A stretch of DNA of 64,000 nucleotides from Acinetobacter chengduensis (GTDB taxonomy: Bacteria; Pseudomonadota; Gammaproteobacteria; Pseudomonadales; Moraxellaceae), in assembly GCF_003664645.1 (NCBI RefSeq), contig NZ_RCHC01000006.1, forward strand, positions 62,001 to 126,000. Reading direction: 5' to 3'. The notes under the pieces are model-generated. The model saw nothing but the letters and a program-made list of their open reading frames with translations, was not told the DNA's origin and did not search any database. The translations under genes and the position numbers were made by a program. This document shows positions 36,201 through 46,911 of this stretch, one piece after another. Numbering within the stretch: position 1 is the first letter of the stretch; each line of letters opens with the position of its first letter.

Positions 36201-36498
36201 AAAGTGAGTTTTGTAAGAAATCAATATATTGCTGAATAAGCACTTCATTGCGTGAAAAATAAGACCATTGTCCGTATTTCTCTGCTTTAATTAAGCCAGC
36301 CTGTTGCAGTACCGACAAATGATTGGACATTGTCGATTGCGAAACATTACCGAGTTTTTCAATATTGCCTGCACATACCCCACGGTTAAAACCGCCACAT
36401 TGTTCTTCAGACAAAAACTGCTCTGGCGCTTTCAGCCATTCCAAAATCTGCCTTCGGGTTGGGTTTGCCAGTGCTTTAAATATTAAATCGATATCCAT
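36199..36498 (-). CDS. ArsR/SmtB family repressor, possible thiol sensor
   Basis: A 99-residue winged-helix repressor. The recognition helix is VSQSTMSNHLSVLQQAGLI at about 52-70, and the N-terminal helix FKALANPTRRQILEWL is standard for ArsR. Two cysteines, Cys34 and Cys42, flank a Gly-rich turn (EEQCGGFNRGVC). They are not in the metal-binding alpha3 position of ArsR and suggest redox or electrophile sensing instead. It is the first gene before the old-yellow-enzyme gene. It is probably autoregulated through the repeated ATATCGATTTTT elements upstream. Confidence 0.85.
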   Translation of the reverse strand: MDIDLIFKALANPTRRQILEWLKAPEQFLSEEQCGGFNRGVCAGNIEKLGNVSQSTMSNHLSVLQQAGLIKAEKYGQWSYFSRNEVLIQQYIDFLQNSL

Positions 36499-36559
36499 GA
36501 TTCAGACCAGTTGAATGAACTCATAATAAAAGCAACACAAAGCGTTATCCAGCTTCTAG

Positions 36560-36611
36560 ACTTAATATATCGTATTTTTCCGATTTTAATATCGATTTTT
36601 CTAGATATATT
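36560..36611. promoter_or_regulatory. Putative operator region of the ArsR-type repressor
   Basis: Two tandem related elements, one at 36589-36608 (ATATCGATTTTTCTAGATAT, ends ATATC/GATAT) and one just before it (AATATATCG-N8-CGATTTTAA). Both contain a CGAT/ATCG arm and an AAAAAT core on the repressor's strand. The site would overlap its promoter. Confidence 0.4.
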
Positions 36612-36653
36612 ATAAAGAAACTGAAAACGCTTTGTTTTTAAATAAAATTTAAA

Positions 36654-37749
36654 TTAAAGACCTTGCTTTAAGCTGGCTTCAATAAACTTATCTAAATCAC
36701 CATCCAATACTGCACCTGTGTTTGAACTCTCAACACTGGTACGTAAGTCTTTAATGCGTGAGTCATCCAAAACGTATGAACGAATTTGACTGCCCCAACC
36801 GATATCAGACTTGGTATCTTCTAAAGCTTGTGCTGCATCATTACGTTTTTTCATCTCCAATTCATAGAGTTTTGCACGTAATTGTTTCCAAGCATGGTCA
36901 CGGTTAGCATGTTGTGAACGCTGGTTCTGACACGCCACCACAATACCCGTTGGTGCATGCGTCAAACGTACCGCAGAGTCAGTTTTGTTAATGTGCTGAC
37001 CACCCGCACCTGATGCACGGTAAGTATCTGTACGAACATCCGCAGGGTTGATTTCAATTTCAATATTGTCATCAATCTCAGGCGAAACGAAGACTGCAGA
37101 GAATGAGGTATGACGACGGTTACCCGAGTCAAATGGTGACTTACGCACTAAACGGTGTACGCCTGATTCAGTTCGTAACCAGCCGTAAGCATACTCACCT
37201 TCTACACGGATCGTTGCAGATTTAATCCCTGCAACATCGCCGTCAGATTCTTCCATCACTTCAGCTTTGAAACCATGACGTTCGATCCAACGTAAGTACA
37301 TCCGAAGTAGCATAGATGCCCAATCTTGAGCTTCAGTACCACCAGAACCTGCCTGAATTTCGACATAGCATGGGTTCGGGTCCATTGGATTGCTAAACAT
37401 GCGACGGAATTCTAATTTCGCAAGTTCTTCTTCAGCAGTCGTTAATTCTGCTTGTACGTCAGCCAATAAGCTTTCATCTTCAGCTTCTACGGCTAAATCC
37501 AGCATGGCTTGTGCATCGTCTAATTGCTCAGACAAACCTTCAAGTACATTAATGACATTTTCAAGCTCGCCTTTTTCTTTGGCCATGGCTTGTGCGCGAC
37601 TTTGGTCATTCCAAATCGCTGGATCTTCTAATTCACGGAGAACTTCTTCTAAACGCTCTTTCTTTAGATCGTAGTCAAAGATACCCCCGTAGCGTTTGAC
37701 CACGTTCGTTTAAGTCTTTTAGCTGGAGTAGATAAGGATTAATTTCCAC
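36654..37749 (-). CDS. prfB: Peptide chain release factor 2, with programmed +1 frameshift
   Basis: Releases peptides at UGA and UAA. The first 24 codons start at GTG 37749 ([18 protein letters not shown]) and end at an in-frame TGA at 37677-37675. The slippery site CTT-TGA-C is preceded by a GGGGG Shine-Dalgarno-like run three bases upstream, the classical RF2 frameshift signal. After the +1 shift the protein continues [12 protein letters not shown] for a total of 364 residues. The SPF stop-codon anticodon is at 204-206 (RKSPFDSG) and the catalytic GGQ at 249-251. Low RF2 lets the ribosome shift, so the gene regulates itself. Coding parts are 37749-37678 and 37676-36654. Confidence 0.97.
37675..37693 (-). 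promoter_or_regulatory. prfB recoding site
   Basis: On the reverse strand CGGGGGTATCTTTGAC: an SD-like G-run, then CTT, then the in-frame TGA followed by C. A poor-context UGA stalls when RF2 is scarce and promotes the +1 shift. Confidence 0.95.
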
Positions 37750-37932
37750 GCGAATTCTCTCAAATCAAAATTTTGGCTTAAATAGCCCGCAATTATAGCA
37801 CAGACCGTTTATGCAATTTCAGCCCCGCCATGCGAATCATCGATTGACTTTGGTGCTTACTTTATAAACAATACGCACGCTTTTGAAGCATTTGCTGCAC
37901 TTTTTTTACATACAAAACTAGGATAATAAACA

Positions 37933-38733
37933 ATGAATAAATTATTCATCGCATTGAGCTTAATGGGTTTAGCAACGACAAGCTTTGCTTATAATGGCCA
38001 AGTCGAAGGGGGATATACATTTCGTGATTTTGATAGCAATGCTGTAGACACTTCTGGATTGTTTGAGCTAAAAGGCACCTTTTACTTTGAAAATGTAAAT
38101 AGCAAAGGTCCTTTAAATGAAGCTGCTTTCTTGGGCCATAATAGCAATGTATATTTGGGCTATGGATATGACTTTACTAAATTTAATCCAGTATTAGGTC
38201 AAAGCACAAAATATGAAACCAACCTTTTATCAGCAGGGATTGAGTACTTTGTTGATCAATTCTATGTCAATGCTGAATTAGGCTATGGCCAAGATTCAGT
38301 TAAACCACCGAAAAAAGACTATGATCTTTTTACCTACCGAGCGCTTGCGGGTTATATGCCAATTTCAAACTTGCTCTTGGCAGCAGGGATTGATGGTTAC
38401 AATAGCGATTTTCCAAACTCAGATGACACCCGTTTTGCAATCCAAGCAAAATATGTCACACCAATTAGTAATGGCAACACGATTAACCTAGAAGCTGCCG
38501 CTGAATTCGGTGATATCGACGAAGTACGTTTAGGTGCAGACTACTACTTTAACCCAGCATTTAGTGCTGGTATTGGCTATGAGTCTATCGACTACAGTAA
38601 CAATACGCCTGATGAAGATACCTTCCTCATTCGTAGCAAATACTTCATCAATCCAAACTTGGCAGTAGGTGGTGCAATTGGTTTTGGTGATAACCTAAAC
38701 ACCTACAATATCAATGCGACTTTACGCTTCTAA
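37933..38733 (+). CDS. Omp33-36-like outer-membrane porin (first of tandem pair)
   Basis: A 266-residue beta-barrel precursor. The signal peptide is MNKLFIALSLMGLATTSFA, cut before YNGQVEGG. The mature protein has alternating beta strands, the shared block GPLNEAAFLGHNSNVYLG, and ends in Phe (NATLRF). It resembles Omp33-36 (13359) in the signal/mature junction and the PLxEAAFL block but is shorter and more Asp-rich. The pore property is unknown. AGGATAATAAAC precedes the ATG. It ends with its own terminator, so it is transcribed apart from the next porin gene. Confidence 0.8.
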   Translation: MNKLFIALSLMGLATTSFAYNGQVEGGYTFRDFDSNAVDTSGLFELKGTFYFENVNSKGPLNEAAFLGHNSNVYLGYGYDFTKFNPVLGQSTKYETNLLSAGIEYFVDQFYVNAELGYGQDSVKPPKKDYDLFTYRALAGYMPISNLLLAAGIDGYNSDFPNSDDTRFAIQAKYVTPISNGNTINLEAAAEFGDIDEVRLGADYYFNPAFSAGIGYESIDYSNNTPDEDTFLIRSKYFINPNLAVGGAIGFGDNLNTYNINATLRF

Positions 38734-38760
38734 TCGTCTAAATTTGCAGTGAAATCGCAT

Positions 38761-38792
38761 AAAAAAGACACGTTTTAAGCGTGTCTTTTTTT
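38761..38792 (+). terminator. Terminator of the first tandem porin gene
   Basis: GACACG (38767-38772) pairs with CGTGTC (38780-38785), flanked by an A-run and seven T. The rest of the gap to 39057 is A/T-rich; a TTGACG near 38976 may be the -35 of the next gene. Confidence 0.85.
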
Positions 38793-39057
38793 CTGAAAAG
38801 AAAATGAGCGCGCTAACAATTTTGCTCAAAAAACCAACAAAAACAATTAAATTCACAAAAAATCCTTAATTTTAATAAAACTAAACATTATATTTTTTAA
38901 CCTATTATTCAATAACATAATGAATTTATTTTACATAAAATTACCGTGGAAACATTTCTGTAACTTTGAACAATTTGACGGCGCTAAAAATTTCTCTAGA
39001 CTAAAACTTGTAACAAAAAATGTATTTATTCAGGCAAATTTCAGAGGGGTATGATCC

Positions 39058-39843
39058 ATGAAAAAATTAGCACTTGCTTCAGCACTACTTTCAGTTGTTG
39101 CAATTACAGGTACTGCTCATGCATACCAAGCCGAAGTTGGCGCGTCAGCAGCGTATGTTGATCCAGACAATGGCAGTTCAGGTAGCGAATTTGGTGTAAA
39201 TGGTAAATATTACTTCAAACCAGTTCAAACTCGTAATGCTCCACTTGCAGAAGCAGCATTCCTTGACCGTGCAAGTAACGTGAGTGCACATGCAACATTT
39301 GCAGACCGTGGTGATGTAGATGACAACACTTATGGCGCTGGCGTTGAATACTTCGTGCCAAACTCTGATTTTTACTTAAGTGGCGATATTAGCCGTAATA
39401 ATTTAGAAGTGAAAACACCGCTAGGCAAACGTGACTTCGACACTACATATTATGCAGCTGAAGTCGGTTACCTCCCAGCACCTGGTTTCTTGGTGGCTGC
39501 GGGTGTGAAAGGTTATGACAACGACAACGACAGCGGTGCAGATCCAACGATTCGTGCCAAATACGTAACAACTCTAAGTAACGGTAAAGACATCAACTTA
39601 GAAGCTGGCGCTTCATTTGGTGATCTTGATGAATTCAATGTGAAAGCAGATTACTTCATTGATAAAACGTTCAGCGTTGGCGCAGACTACTACAACAACG
39701 ATCTAACTGATCGTAGTGAAGTGGGTATCAATGCACGTAAATTTATTAATCAACAAGTGAGCTTAGAAGGTCGCGTTGGTTTTGGTGAAGCTGGCAAAAA
39801 TGATTACAACTCATTTGGTGTAGCAGCGAAATACCGCTTCTAA
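39058..39843 (+). CDS. Omp33-36-like outer-membrane porin (second of tandem pair)
   Basis: A 261-residue beta-barrel precursor. The signal peptide MKKLALASALLSVVAITGT continues to AHA and is cut before YQAEVGAS. The block APLAEAAFLDRASNVSAHA corresponds to GPLAEAAFLNQASN in Omp33-36. The C-terminus is AAKYRF with terminal Phe. GAGGGG before the ATG is a strong ribosome-binding site, implying high expression. It and the gene at 37933 are about the same length and presumably arose by tandem duplication followed by divergence. Function is inferred from the family only. Confidence 0.82.
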   Translation: MKKLALASALLSVVAITGTAHAYQAEVGASAAYVDPDNGSSGSEFGVNGKYYFKPVQTRNAPLAEAAFLDRASNVSAHATFADRGDVDDNTYGAGVEYFVPNSDFYLSGDISRNNLEVKTPLGKRDFDTTYYAAEVGYLPAPGFLVAAGVKGYDNDNDSGADPTIRAKYVTTLSNGKDINLEAGASFGDLDEFNVKADYFIDKTFSVGADYYNNDLTDRSEVGINARKFINQQVSLEGRVGFGEAGKNDYNSFGVAAKYRF

Positions 39844-39862
39844 TCCAAACAAGTTTCCCCAT

Positions 39863-39892
39863 AAAAAAACCGCTCTTAAGAGCGGTTTTTTT
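39863..39892. terminator. Palindromic terminator between the second tandem porin gene and recJ
   Basis: AAAAAAACCGCTC-TTAA-GAGCGGTTTTTTT, fully symmetrical between convergent genes. Confidence 0.9.
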
Positions 39893-39931
39893 ATGCTGCC
39901 TTAAACCTACAGCGATATAAACCCTGCCCGA

Positions 39932-41635
39932 CTACTGCTCCAAATGTAAAACTCTGAGCTGTAAGTTGGTCACACCATTAAACGTGTTTTTATCCAGTTC
40001 ATATACCAAACGAATTTGTGATTGCATTGGATCATACTGATATTTATCAGCTGCATTAAATGCAATCGCATCGATGACTTGACCTGAAGCCAAAGCCAAA
40101 CGTAATTTTAAATGTGTATCTTTTAACCAACGATAATCGACCACTTTAAAAAAGCCATCAAAAATAGGGGCTGGGAATTTTTGCCCCCAAGGACTGAGGT
40201 TTTGTAAAAGATCGACCGTTTCAATATTAAAAACCTGCTCAGGCAACTCACCATCTGTCCACAAGACTGCTTGGAATAGCTGTTCATCCTGCGTAGCCAT
40301 GAGCGCCTCAAAAGCTTGCTTAAATTCTTCAAAATGCTCTTTGAATATACTTAAGCCCGCCGCTGCCGCATGTCCACCAAAATGACTGATCAAATGCGGA
40401 TGTTGCTCTGCTATTTGTTCAATACAATCTCGGATATGAATACCTTCAATTGAACGCGCCGAACCCTTAATATGTAGTCCATCTTCATCCGAAGCAAACA
40501 CGATACTTGGTCGATGAAACTGCTCTTTTAAACGCCCTGCCACAATCCCAATTACGCCTTGATGCCAATGTGGCTCATACATAATGAGGGCTGCTGGTAA
40601 GTCTTGTGTATCCAGTTGAATCATTTCTAACTCAGCCAAGGCTTCTTGCTTTATTTTGCCCTCAACTTGGCGACGTTCCATATTTAATTGATTCAATTGC
40701 TGGGCCAAAGCATAGGCATGGTTTAAGTCTTGTGCCAATAGACACTCAATTCCAATGTCCATGGTCTCCATGCGTCCTGCGGCATTAATCCGTGGCCCAA
40801 GCACAAAGCCTAAATCTTGTGCTTTAAGGCTTGCAGGGTCACGGCCTGCTATATCTAACAACGCGCAAATTCCCGCACGGCATTGCCCTTGCTGGATGCG
40901 CTTTAAGCCTGCATCAATCAAAATCCGATTGTTATAATCTAAACTTGCGACATCGGCATAAGTGCCCAATGCAACCAAGTCTAAATATTGCACCACGGCC
41001 GCAGTGGATTTTCCAAGTTGTTTACGGTGGGTCGCCAAATTGGCCAATACATAAAAAGCCACCCCCACACCTGCTAAAGCTTTACTTGGAAATGGACATC
41101 CGAGCTGATTCGGATTGACCACTGCCTCTGCATCAGGCGTAGGTTTAGTGGTTAAATGGTGATCTGTAATAATCACCTTCATGCCATGCGCTTGCGCTTG
41201 CGCAACACCTGTATGGCTGGAAATACCATTATCGACGGTAATCAGTAAATCTGGGGTATAGGTACAAAATGCCAGATCGGCAATCGCAGGCGTTAGGCCA
41301 TAGCCATATTTAAAACGATCAGGGACTAAATACTCAACCTGTGCTCCCATCTGCCGAAGTACCAAGACCATCAGTGCGGTACTGGTCGCGCCATCCGCAT
41401 CATAATCGCCCACAATGACAATCTTCTGTTGCTGATCTATGGCTTGATCAATAAGCTGAATGGCTTGCTCTAGCCCTTTCATTTCAGGCGCAAGTAAAAA
41501 TTTAAGTTTTAAATCTAATTCTTGTTCTGACCTGACACCACGACGTGCCAAAATTTCGGCAATAAAGGGCGCAACGCCCTGAAAAGATTCAGGGCGCGAC
41601 AATAAAGGTCTATGTTTTATCAACATCTTTGGCAT
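39932..41635 (-). CDS. recJ: Single-stranded-DNA-specific exonuclease RecJ
   Basis: 5'-3' ssDNA exonuclease of recombination and mismatch repair, of the DHH phosphoesterase superfamily. The 567 residues hold the metal-binding motifs DYDADG at 77-82, LLITVDNGIS (motif II) and VIITDHH with DHH at 158-160. A C-terminal DHHA1 domain contains SHFGGHAAAAGLS, and an OB-fold follows. The start codon overlaps the pdxH stop by one base (TAATG), so the two are translationally linked. Confidence 0.96.
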   Translation of the reverse strand: MPKMLIKHRPLLSRPESFQGVAPFIAEILARRGVRSEQELDLKLKFLLAPEMKGLEQAIQLIDQAIDQQQKIVIVGDYDADGATSTALMVLVLRQMGAQVEYLVPDRFKYGYGLTPAIADLAFCTYTPDLLITVDNGISSHTGVAQAQAHGMKVIITDHHLTTKPTPDAEAVVNPNQLGCPFPSKALAGVGVAFYVLANLATHRKQLGKSTAAVVQYLDLVALGTYADVASLDYNNRILIDAGLKRIQQGQCRAGICALLDIAGRDPASLKAQDLGFVLGPRINAAGRMETMDIGIECLLAQDLNHAYALAQQLNQLNMERRQVEGKIKQEALAELEMIQLDTQDLPAALIMYEPHWHQGVIGIVAGRLKEQFHRPSIVFASDEDGLHIKGSARSIEGIHIRDCIEQIAEQHPHLISHFGGHAAAAGLSIFKEHFEEFKQAFEALMATQDEQLFQAVLWTDGELPEQVFNIETVDLLQNLSPWGQKFPAPIFDGFFKVVDYRWLKDTHLKLRLALASGQVIDAIAFNAADKYQYDPMQSQIRLVYELDKNTFNGVTNLQLRVLHLEQ

Positions 41636-42291
41636 TAAGGCATTAATCTTTGAAGAGTCCAGACACCATCTACTTTTTCATAGCTTAGGCGATCATGCAA
41701 ACGGTTTGGTCGGCCTTGCCAAAATTCATAATGATCTGGCTGTAAACGGTAACCCCCCCAAAATTCTGGCTTATTCAGTACTGCTTGACCTTCTACCCGA
41801 TCATGTAAACGCTGAAAGCGATCTTGAAGCTCTTCACGACTTTCAATGACACCACTTTGCGGCGTACTAATATGCGCAGCAATTTGACTGTCACGTGGGC
41901 GCTTGTGGTAGTAGTCTATTGATTCAGTTTCATCAATTTTAACCACACGCCCGCTCACACGAATTTGACGCTCTTGCTCTTGCCAATAAAACAACAATTC
42001 CGCATACGGATTTTCAGCAAGATCATTGCCTTTTTGGCTGTCGTAGTTGGTATAAAAATCATAACCCAACACGGTTGCACCGCGCAGCAAGACCGTCCGT
42101 ACATGTGGACGACCTTGCGCATTGCACGTTGCCAAAGACATTGCATAAGGCTCAGGTAATTGAGCCTCTAATGCGTGATTAAACCAAGCCAAAAACTGCT
42201 CATGTGGATCCATATTCACTTGATCTTCATGTAGCTCCGCTTTTTGATAACTCAAACGTAGCTCACTTAAGTCTTTAATCACATCACTCAC
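41635..42291 (-). CDS. pdxH: Pyridoxamine 5'-phosphate oxidase
   Basis: FMN-dependent oxidase that makes pyridoxal 5'-phosphate from PNP or PMP. The 218-residue length equals that of E. coli PdxH. Visible features are GRPHVRTVLLRG, FYTNYDSQKGNDLAENP (FMN phosphate site), the PLP-site region SRPRDSQIAAH-like HKRPRDSQIAAH, and the conserved C-terminus WQGRPNRLHDRLSYEK ending in RLMP. It overlaps recJ by one base downstream and lies 14 bp after glmM, so glmM-pdxH-recJ likely form one operon. Confidence 0.96.
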   Translation of the reverse strand: MSDVIKDLSELRLSYQKAELHEDQVNMDPHEQFLAWFNHALEAQLPEPYAMSLATCNAQGRPHVRTVLLRGATVLGYDFYTNYDSQKGNDLAENPYAELLFYWQEQERQIRVSGRVVKIDETESIDYYHKRPRDSQIAAHISTPQSGVIESREELQDRFQRLHDRVEGQAVLNKPEFWGGYRLQPDHYEFWQGRPNRLHDRLSYEKVDGVWTLQRLMP

Positions 42292-42305
42292 AGCACGACT
42301 CCCAA

Positions 42306-43637
42306 TTAAATAGCATTGGCACGAACAGCATCCGCCAAATGATGAGCCAAAGCGGTTACTTCTGCCAAGTCATCTCCTTCAACCATTACACGGATCACAG
42401 GCTCTGTACCTGATTTACGAATTAATAGACGACCTCGACCTTTCAACTGCGCTTCTGCTTTTTCAAACTCAGTCACTAAAGCAGGTACAGCGTACGGGTC
42501 AAACATCGCTTCTAAGCGCACATTCACCAATACATTTGGTAAAAGTTTAAAGCCTGCAACCAATTCATCTAACGCTTTTTGTTGCTCAACCATCACCGTA
42601 AGCACCTGTAAAGACGCAATAATCGCATCACCTGTGGTGCTCTTGTCTAGCGTTAAAATATGGCCCGATGGTTCGCCACCAGTCACCCATTTATTGTTAT
42701 CTAAAGCTTGAAGTACATAACGGTCGCCAACTTTCGCACGAACAAATGGAACTTCTGCTTTATCTAAAGCAATTTCCAGCGCCATGTTACTCATGACTGT
42801 ACCCACAATCCCTGCTGGCTTATGTGTACCTTGCGTCGCTAAGATATACAGAATATGGTCGCCGGTAATCTGCTCGCCATTTTTGTCGACCATAATCACG
42901 CGGTCTGCATCACCATCAAAAGCGATCCCTACATCTGCACCATGCTCAATCACTGCTTTTTGCAGATTTTCTGGATGTGTAGAACCGCAGTTTTCATTGA
43001 TGTTCAAACCTGTTGGCTCATTATAAAGCGCAATCACTTTGGCGCCCAATTCACGATAAACAGATGGCCCTACGCTGTACGCCGCACCATTGGCACAGTC
43101 CACAACAATTTTTAGATGAGATAAATCTAAGTGATATGGAAAGGTTGATTTACAGAATTCGATGTAACGACCATTGGCATCATTCACACGCACGCTTTTA
43201 CCCAAATTAGCCGTGTCTTCAATCACCATATCGAGTTCAATTTCTTGATTGATTGCATCCTGCAATTCATCAGGTAATTTTTTACCTTCACTCGAGAAAA
43301 ATTTAATCCCGTTATCAAAGTAAGGGTTATGCGATGCAGAAATGACAATACCTAAGCTGGCATGCAATGCACGTGTCAAATGTGCAATTGCAGGTGTTGG
43401 AAGTGGCCCCAACAAATGCACATAAACACCGGCAGCATTTAAGCCCGCCTGCAATGCGGCTTCTAAAATATAGCCTGATAGACGTGTATCTTTACCCAAA
43501 ACAACAATTGGTTTGCTTTTTTTACTTGTACGTTTTAAAACTTTCCCTGCGGCAAATCCCAGTTTTAATGCAAACTCAGGTGTAATAGGAAGTTCCCCAA
43601 ACTTTCCACGAATACCATCAGTACCAAAATAACTCAT
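42306..43637 (-). CDS. glmM: Phosphoglucosamine mutase GlmM
   Basis: Converts glucosamine-6-phosphate to glucosamine-1-phosphate for UDP-GlcNAc, feeding both peptidoglycan and lipid A. The 443 residues carry the phosphoserine loop [19 protein letters not shown] with Ser102, the Mg2+ loop AFDGDADRV, the sugar-binding GGEPSGH, and the phosphate-binding [12 protein letters not shown]. It belongs to the group glmM-pdxH-recJ. It supports the lipid II and LpxC steps encoded at the right end of the window. Confidence 0.97.
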   Translation of the reverse strand: MSYFGTDGIRGKFGELPITPEFALKLGFAAGKVLKRTSKKSKPIVVLGKDTRLSGYILEAALQAGLNAAGVYVHLLGPLPTPAIAHLTRALHASLGIVISASHNPYFDNGIKFFSSEGKKLPDELQDAINQEIELDMVIEDTANLGKSVRVNDANGRYIEFCKSTFPYHLDLSHLKIVVDCANGAAYSVGPSVYRELGAKVIALYNEPTGLNINENCGSTHPENLQKAVIEHGADVGIAFDGDADRVIMVDKNGEQITGDHILYILATQGTHKPAGIVGTVMSNMALEIALDKAEVPFVRAKVGDRYVLQALDNNKWVTGGEPSGHILTLDKSTTGDAIIASLQVLTVMVEQQKALDELVAGFKLLPNVLVNVRLEAMFDPYAVPALVTEFEKAEAQLKGRGRLLIRKSGTEPVIRVMVEGDDLAEVTALAHHLADAVRANAI

Positions 43638-43713
43638 TTTTTACTCACTTTCTTATTCACGTGCGGTGATATTTATCAGCCGATTTAAACTCAAAATACT
43701 TTACACCAAAAAC

Positions 43714-43744
43714 AAAAAAAGCCGTCATATTAATGACGGCTTTT
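43714..43744 (-). terminator. Terminator downstream of guaB
   Basis: AAAAAAAGCCGTCA and TGACGGCTTTT pair over TATTAA. It separates guaB from glmM. Confidence 0.87.
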
Positions 43745-43764
43745 CGAGTAAATACTACTAAAAA

Positions 43765-45258
<1,494 letters not shown>

Positions 45259-45464
45259 CTATTATAAACAAAAATTTGCTTTTTATTCATGCCTATTTCA
45301 AGCAATGCAGATTTTTTTTGTCAAAAGTGAATATTAATTTTTTTATTACTCTCTCAACTATTGATTTTATCGTGCTTTATTTGAAGGTTTTTACTTTTTT
45401 AAAAATCTCAATTTTTATGTTACAAGAGCGAAGTGCTGGCTTCACTCTTGTGGTGGTGGTTGAT

Positions 45465-45821
45465 TTAACTCACTTGATCAAAATGTTCAGCTGGCGTGGT
45501 CTCTATAGCCAGTAATGGAATTAAATTATATGCCCGACGTGCTTTATTACATTGCACATCTGCAATTTGGACATCCTTACAAGATTCACTGCGCTGGTGA
45601 TACACCCCACAACTCACGTGTTGACCAATTTCTCCTTGTAGGGCGATACAACGTGGTGAGCTTTGATTCGTTCCAACCATACATGAATATACCGCCGTCA
45701 CTGGCTCTGTATAGTGCTCGGGTAAATTCAAACCCTCTGCCCAGTAAAATGAGACCCTAAAAAAGGCGCAACAGGCGCCACAACTTAAACACGCATCCTG
45801 TGTTGGAACTTGAGACAACAT
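45465..45821 (-). CDS. YkgJ family cysteine-cluster protein
   Basis: A 118-residue small protein with the CxxCGACC motif (CLSCGACCAFF, residues 11-21), plus further conserved cysteines at SCGVYHQRSESC and VQC. The eight or so cysteines suggest zinc or Fe-S binding, as proposed for the YkgJ/UPF0153 family. The C-terminal 25 residues are hydrophobic and acidic. It lies in its own unit between guaB and the MBL gene. Function is unknown. Confidence 0.83.
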   Translation of the reverse strand: MLSQVPTQDACLSCGACCAFFRVSFYWAEGLNLPEHYTEPVTAVYSCMVGTNQSSPRCIALQGEIGQHVSCGVYHQRSESCKDVQIADVQCNKARRAYNLIPLLAIETTPAEHFDQVS

Positions 45822-45920
45822 TTTTTACTATTCTCGTCATCTAAAACATTAATTTTTGGACGAAAAATTTTAAAAAATGCTGATTTTCAACTCAATATTT
45901 TTCTTTGAATACCACGTTCA

Positions 45921-46718
45921 TTATTCTGGGCAGGTAAAGACCGTTTCATCCATTAAATCAATACCGCATTCCAGCGTTTCAATCCAATCTAAAAATTGAT
46001 TAATTTGCGTTTTGCCCACAAATGGAGTGCCATGCTGTGGCACGATCATTTCGACATCCATGGTACGAACCATTTGTACCCATAAACGAATAACTTTGTT
46101 CGAACACATATAACGTTGATGAAAGCCTTTCATTTTTGGAATATGCGCCGCAAAGTTTTCTAATGGTTTTGAGGCATCTTCCACCATAGATGCACCCATA
46201 TCACCAGAAAATAAAATTTTGGCAATCGGGTCATAAAACTGGAAATTACCCACCGAATGTAGGAAATGCGCAGGCACAGCAATAATCTTACTTTCACCTA
46301 AACTAATCACCTGACCATGGTCTGGTAATTCGATCAAACGATCTAACCAATTGCCCTTCATACGATCACTCATAAATGAAGAGTTTAAGTGCGGTAAGAA
46401 ACGTGCCCATAGCTTTGATGCCACAATTTTGGCATCGGTATAAACCAACCAACGTGGCATTGAGGTAATAATATCTGGATCTTGATGCGATGCCATCACC
46501 AAATCTAAATTGGTCAAACGGGTATACTTGTTTAGCTCCATAGTCAGAGGCACATAAGTCAAATCACCCCCTGGATCAAGTACCGCAGCACGACCATTAT
46601 CAATAATCAGGAATTGGTTGGCCTGTACACCTTCACCTTTAACCAAACTGGTAAAGCTGATGCATTTATGGATGCCATTATCAAATAAGACCTGCGATGT
46701 AGTACGTTCAAAAGCCAT
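45921..46718 (-). CDS. Metallo-beta-lactamase fold diiron protein (flavodiiron-like, no flavodoxin domain)
   Basis: A 265-residue MBL-fold protein resembling the oxygen/NO-binding diiron domain of flavodiiron proteins. Candidate metal ligands are His78-Gln-Asp80-Pro-Asp82 (SHQDPDI, an HxDxD in place of HxExD), His151 or His154 (HFLHSVGNF), Asp173 (LFSGDMG) and His229 (PQHGTPF). The usual C-terminal flavodoxin is absent, so electrons would need another carrier. It ends with ETVFTCPE. It is a single-gene unit; no redox partner is encoded nearby. Its activity toward O2 or NO is inferred from the fold only. Confidence 0.78.
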   Translation of the reverse strand: MAFERTTSQVLFDNGIHKCISFTSLVKGEGVQANQFLIIDNGRAAVLDPGGDLTYVPLTMELNKYTRLTNLDLVMASHQDPDIITSMPRWLVYTDAKIVASKLWARFLPHLNSSFMSDRMKGNWLDRLIELPDHGQVISLGESKIIAVPAHFLHSVGNFQFYDPIAKILFSGDMGASMVEDASKPLENFAAHIPKMKGFHQRYMCSNKVIRLWVQMVRTMDVEMIVPQHGTPFVGKTQINQFLDWIETLECGIDLMDETVFTCPE

Positions 46719-46856
46719 ACCAATTCCCCAAAATTTTCTTTTAAAAATTGAATTTATATATACGTCTACGATATAGAGATTTAATTAAAGTTACAACAAG
46801 CAAAACAGACTATATTGTCTGAAATATCAGTGAATTGGTTCACATTTATAAGCAAA

Positions 46857-46883
46857 AAATCCTGAGCTTTTAACTCAGGATTT
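46857..46883 (-). terminator. Terminator of the GDT1-type exporter gene
   Basis: On the reverse strand AAATCCTGAG pairs with CTCAGGATTT, followed by T-rich sequence. Confidence 0.82.
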
Positions 46884-46911
46884 AATTGAATATTATTTTT
46901 ATATATTATGT

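Noticed and set aside
45276..45515. 79-codon frame between guaB and the YkgJ-type gene
   Set aside because: Hydrophobic sequence in A/T-rich DNA, no ribosome-binding site, and it overlaps the YkgJ gene's end; treated as chance.
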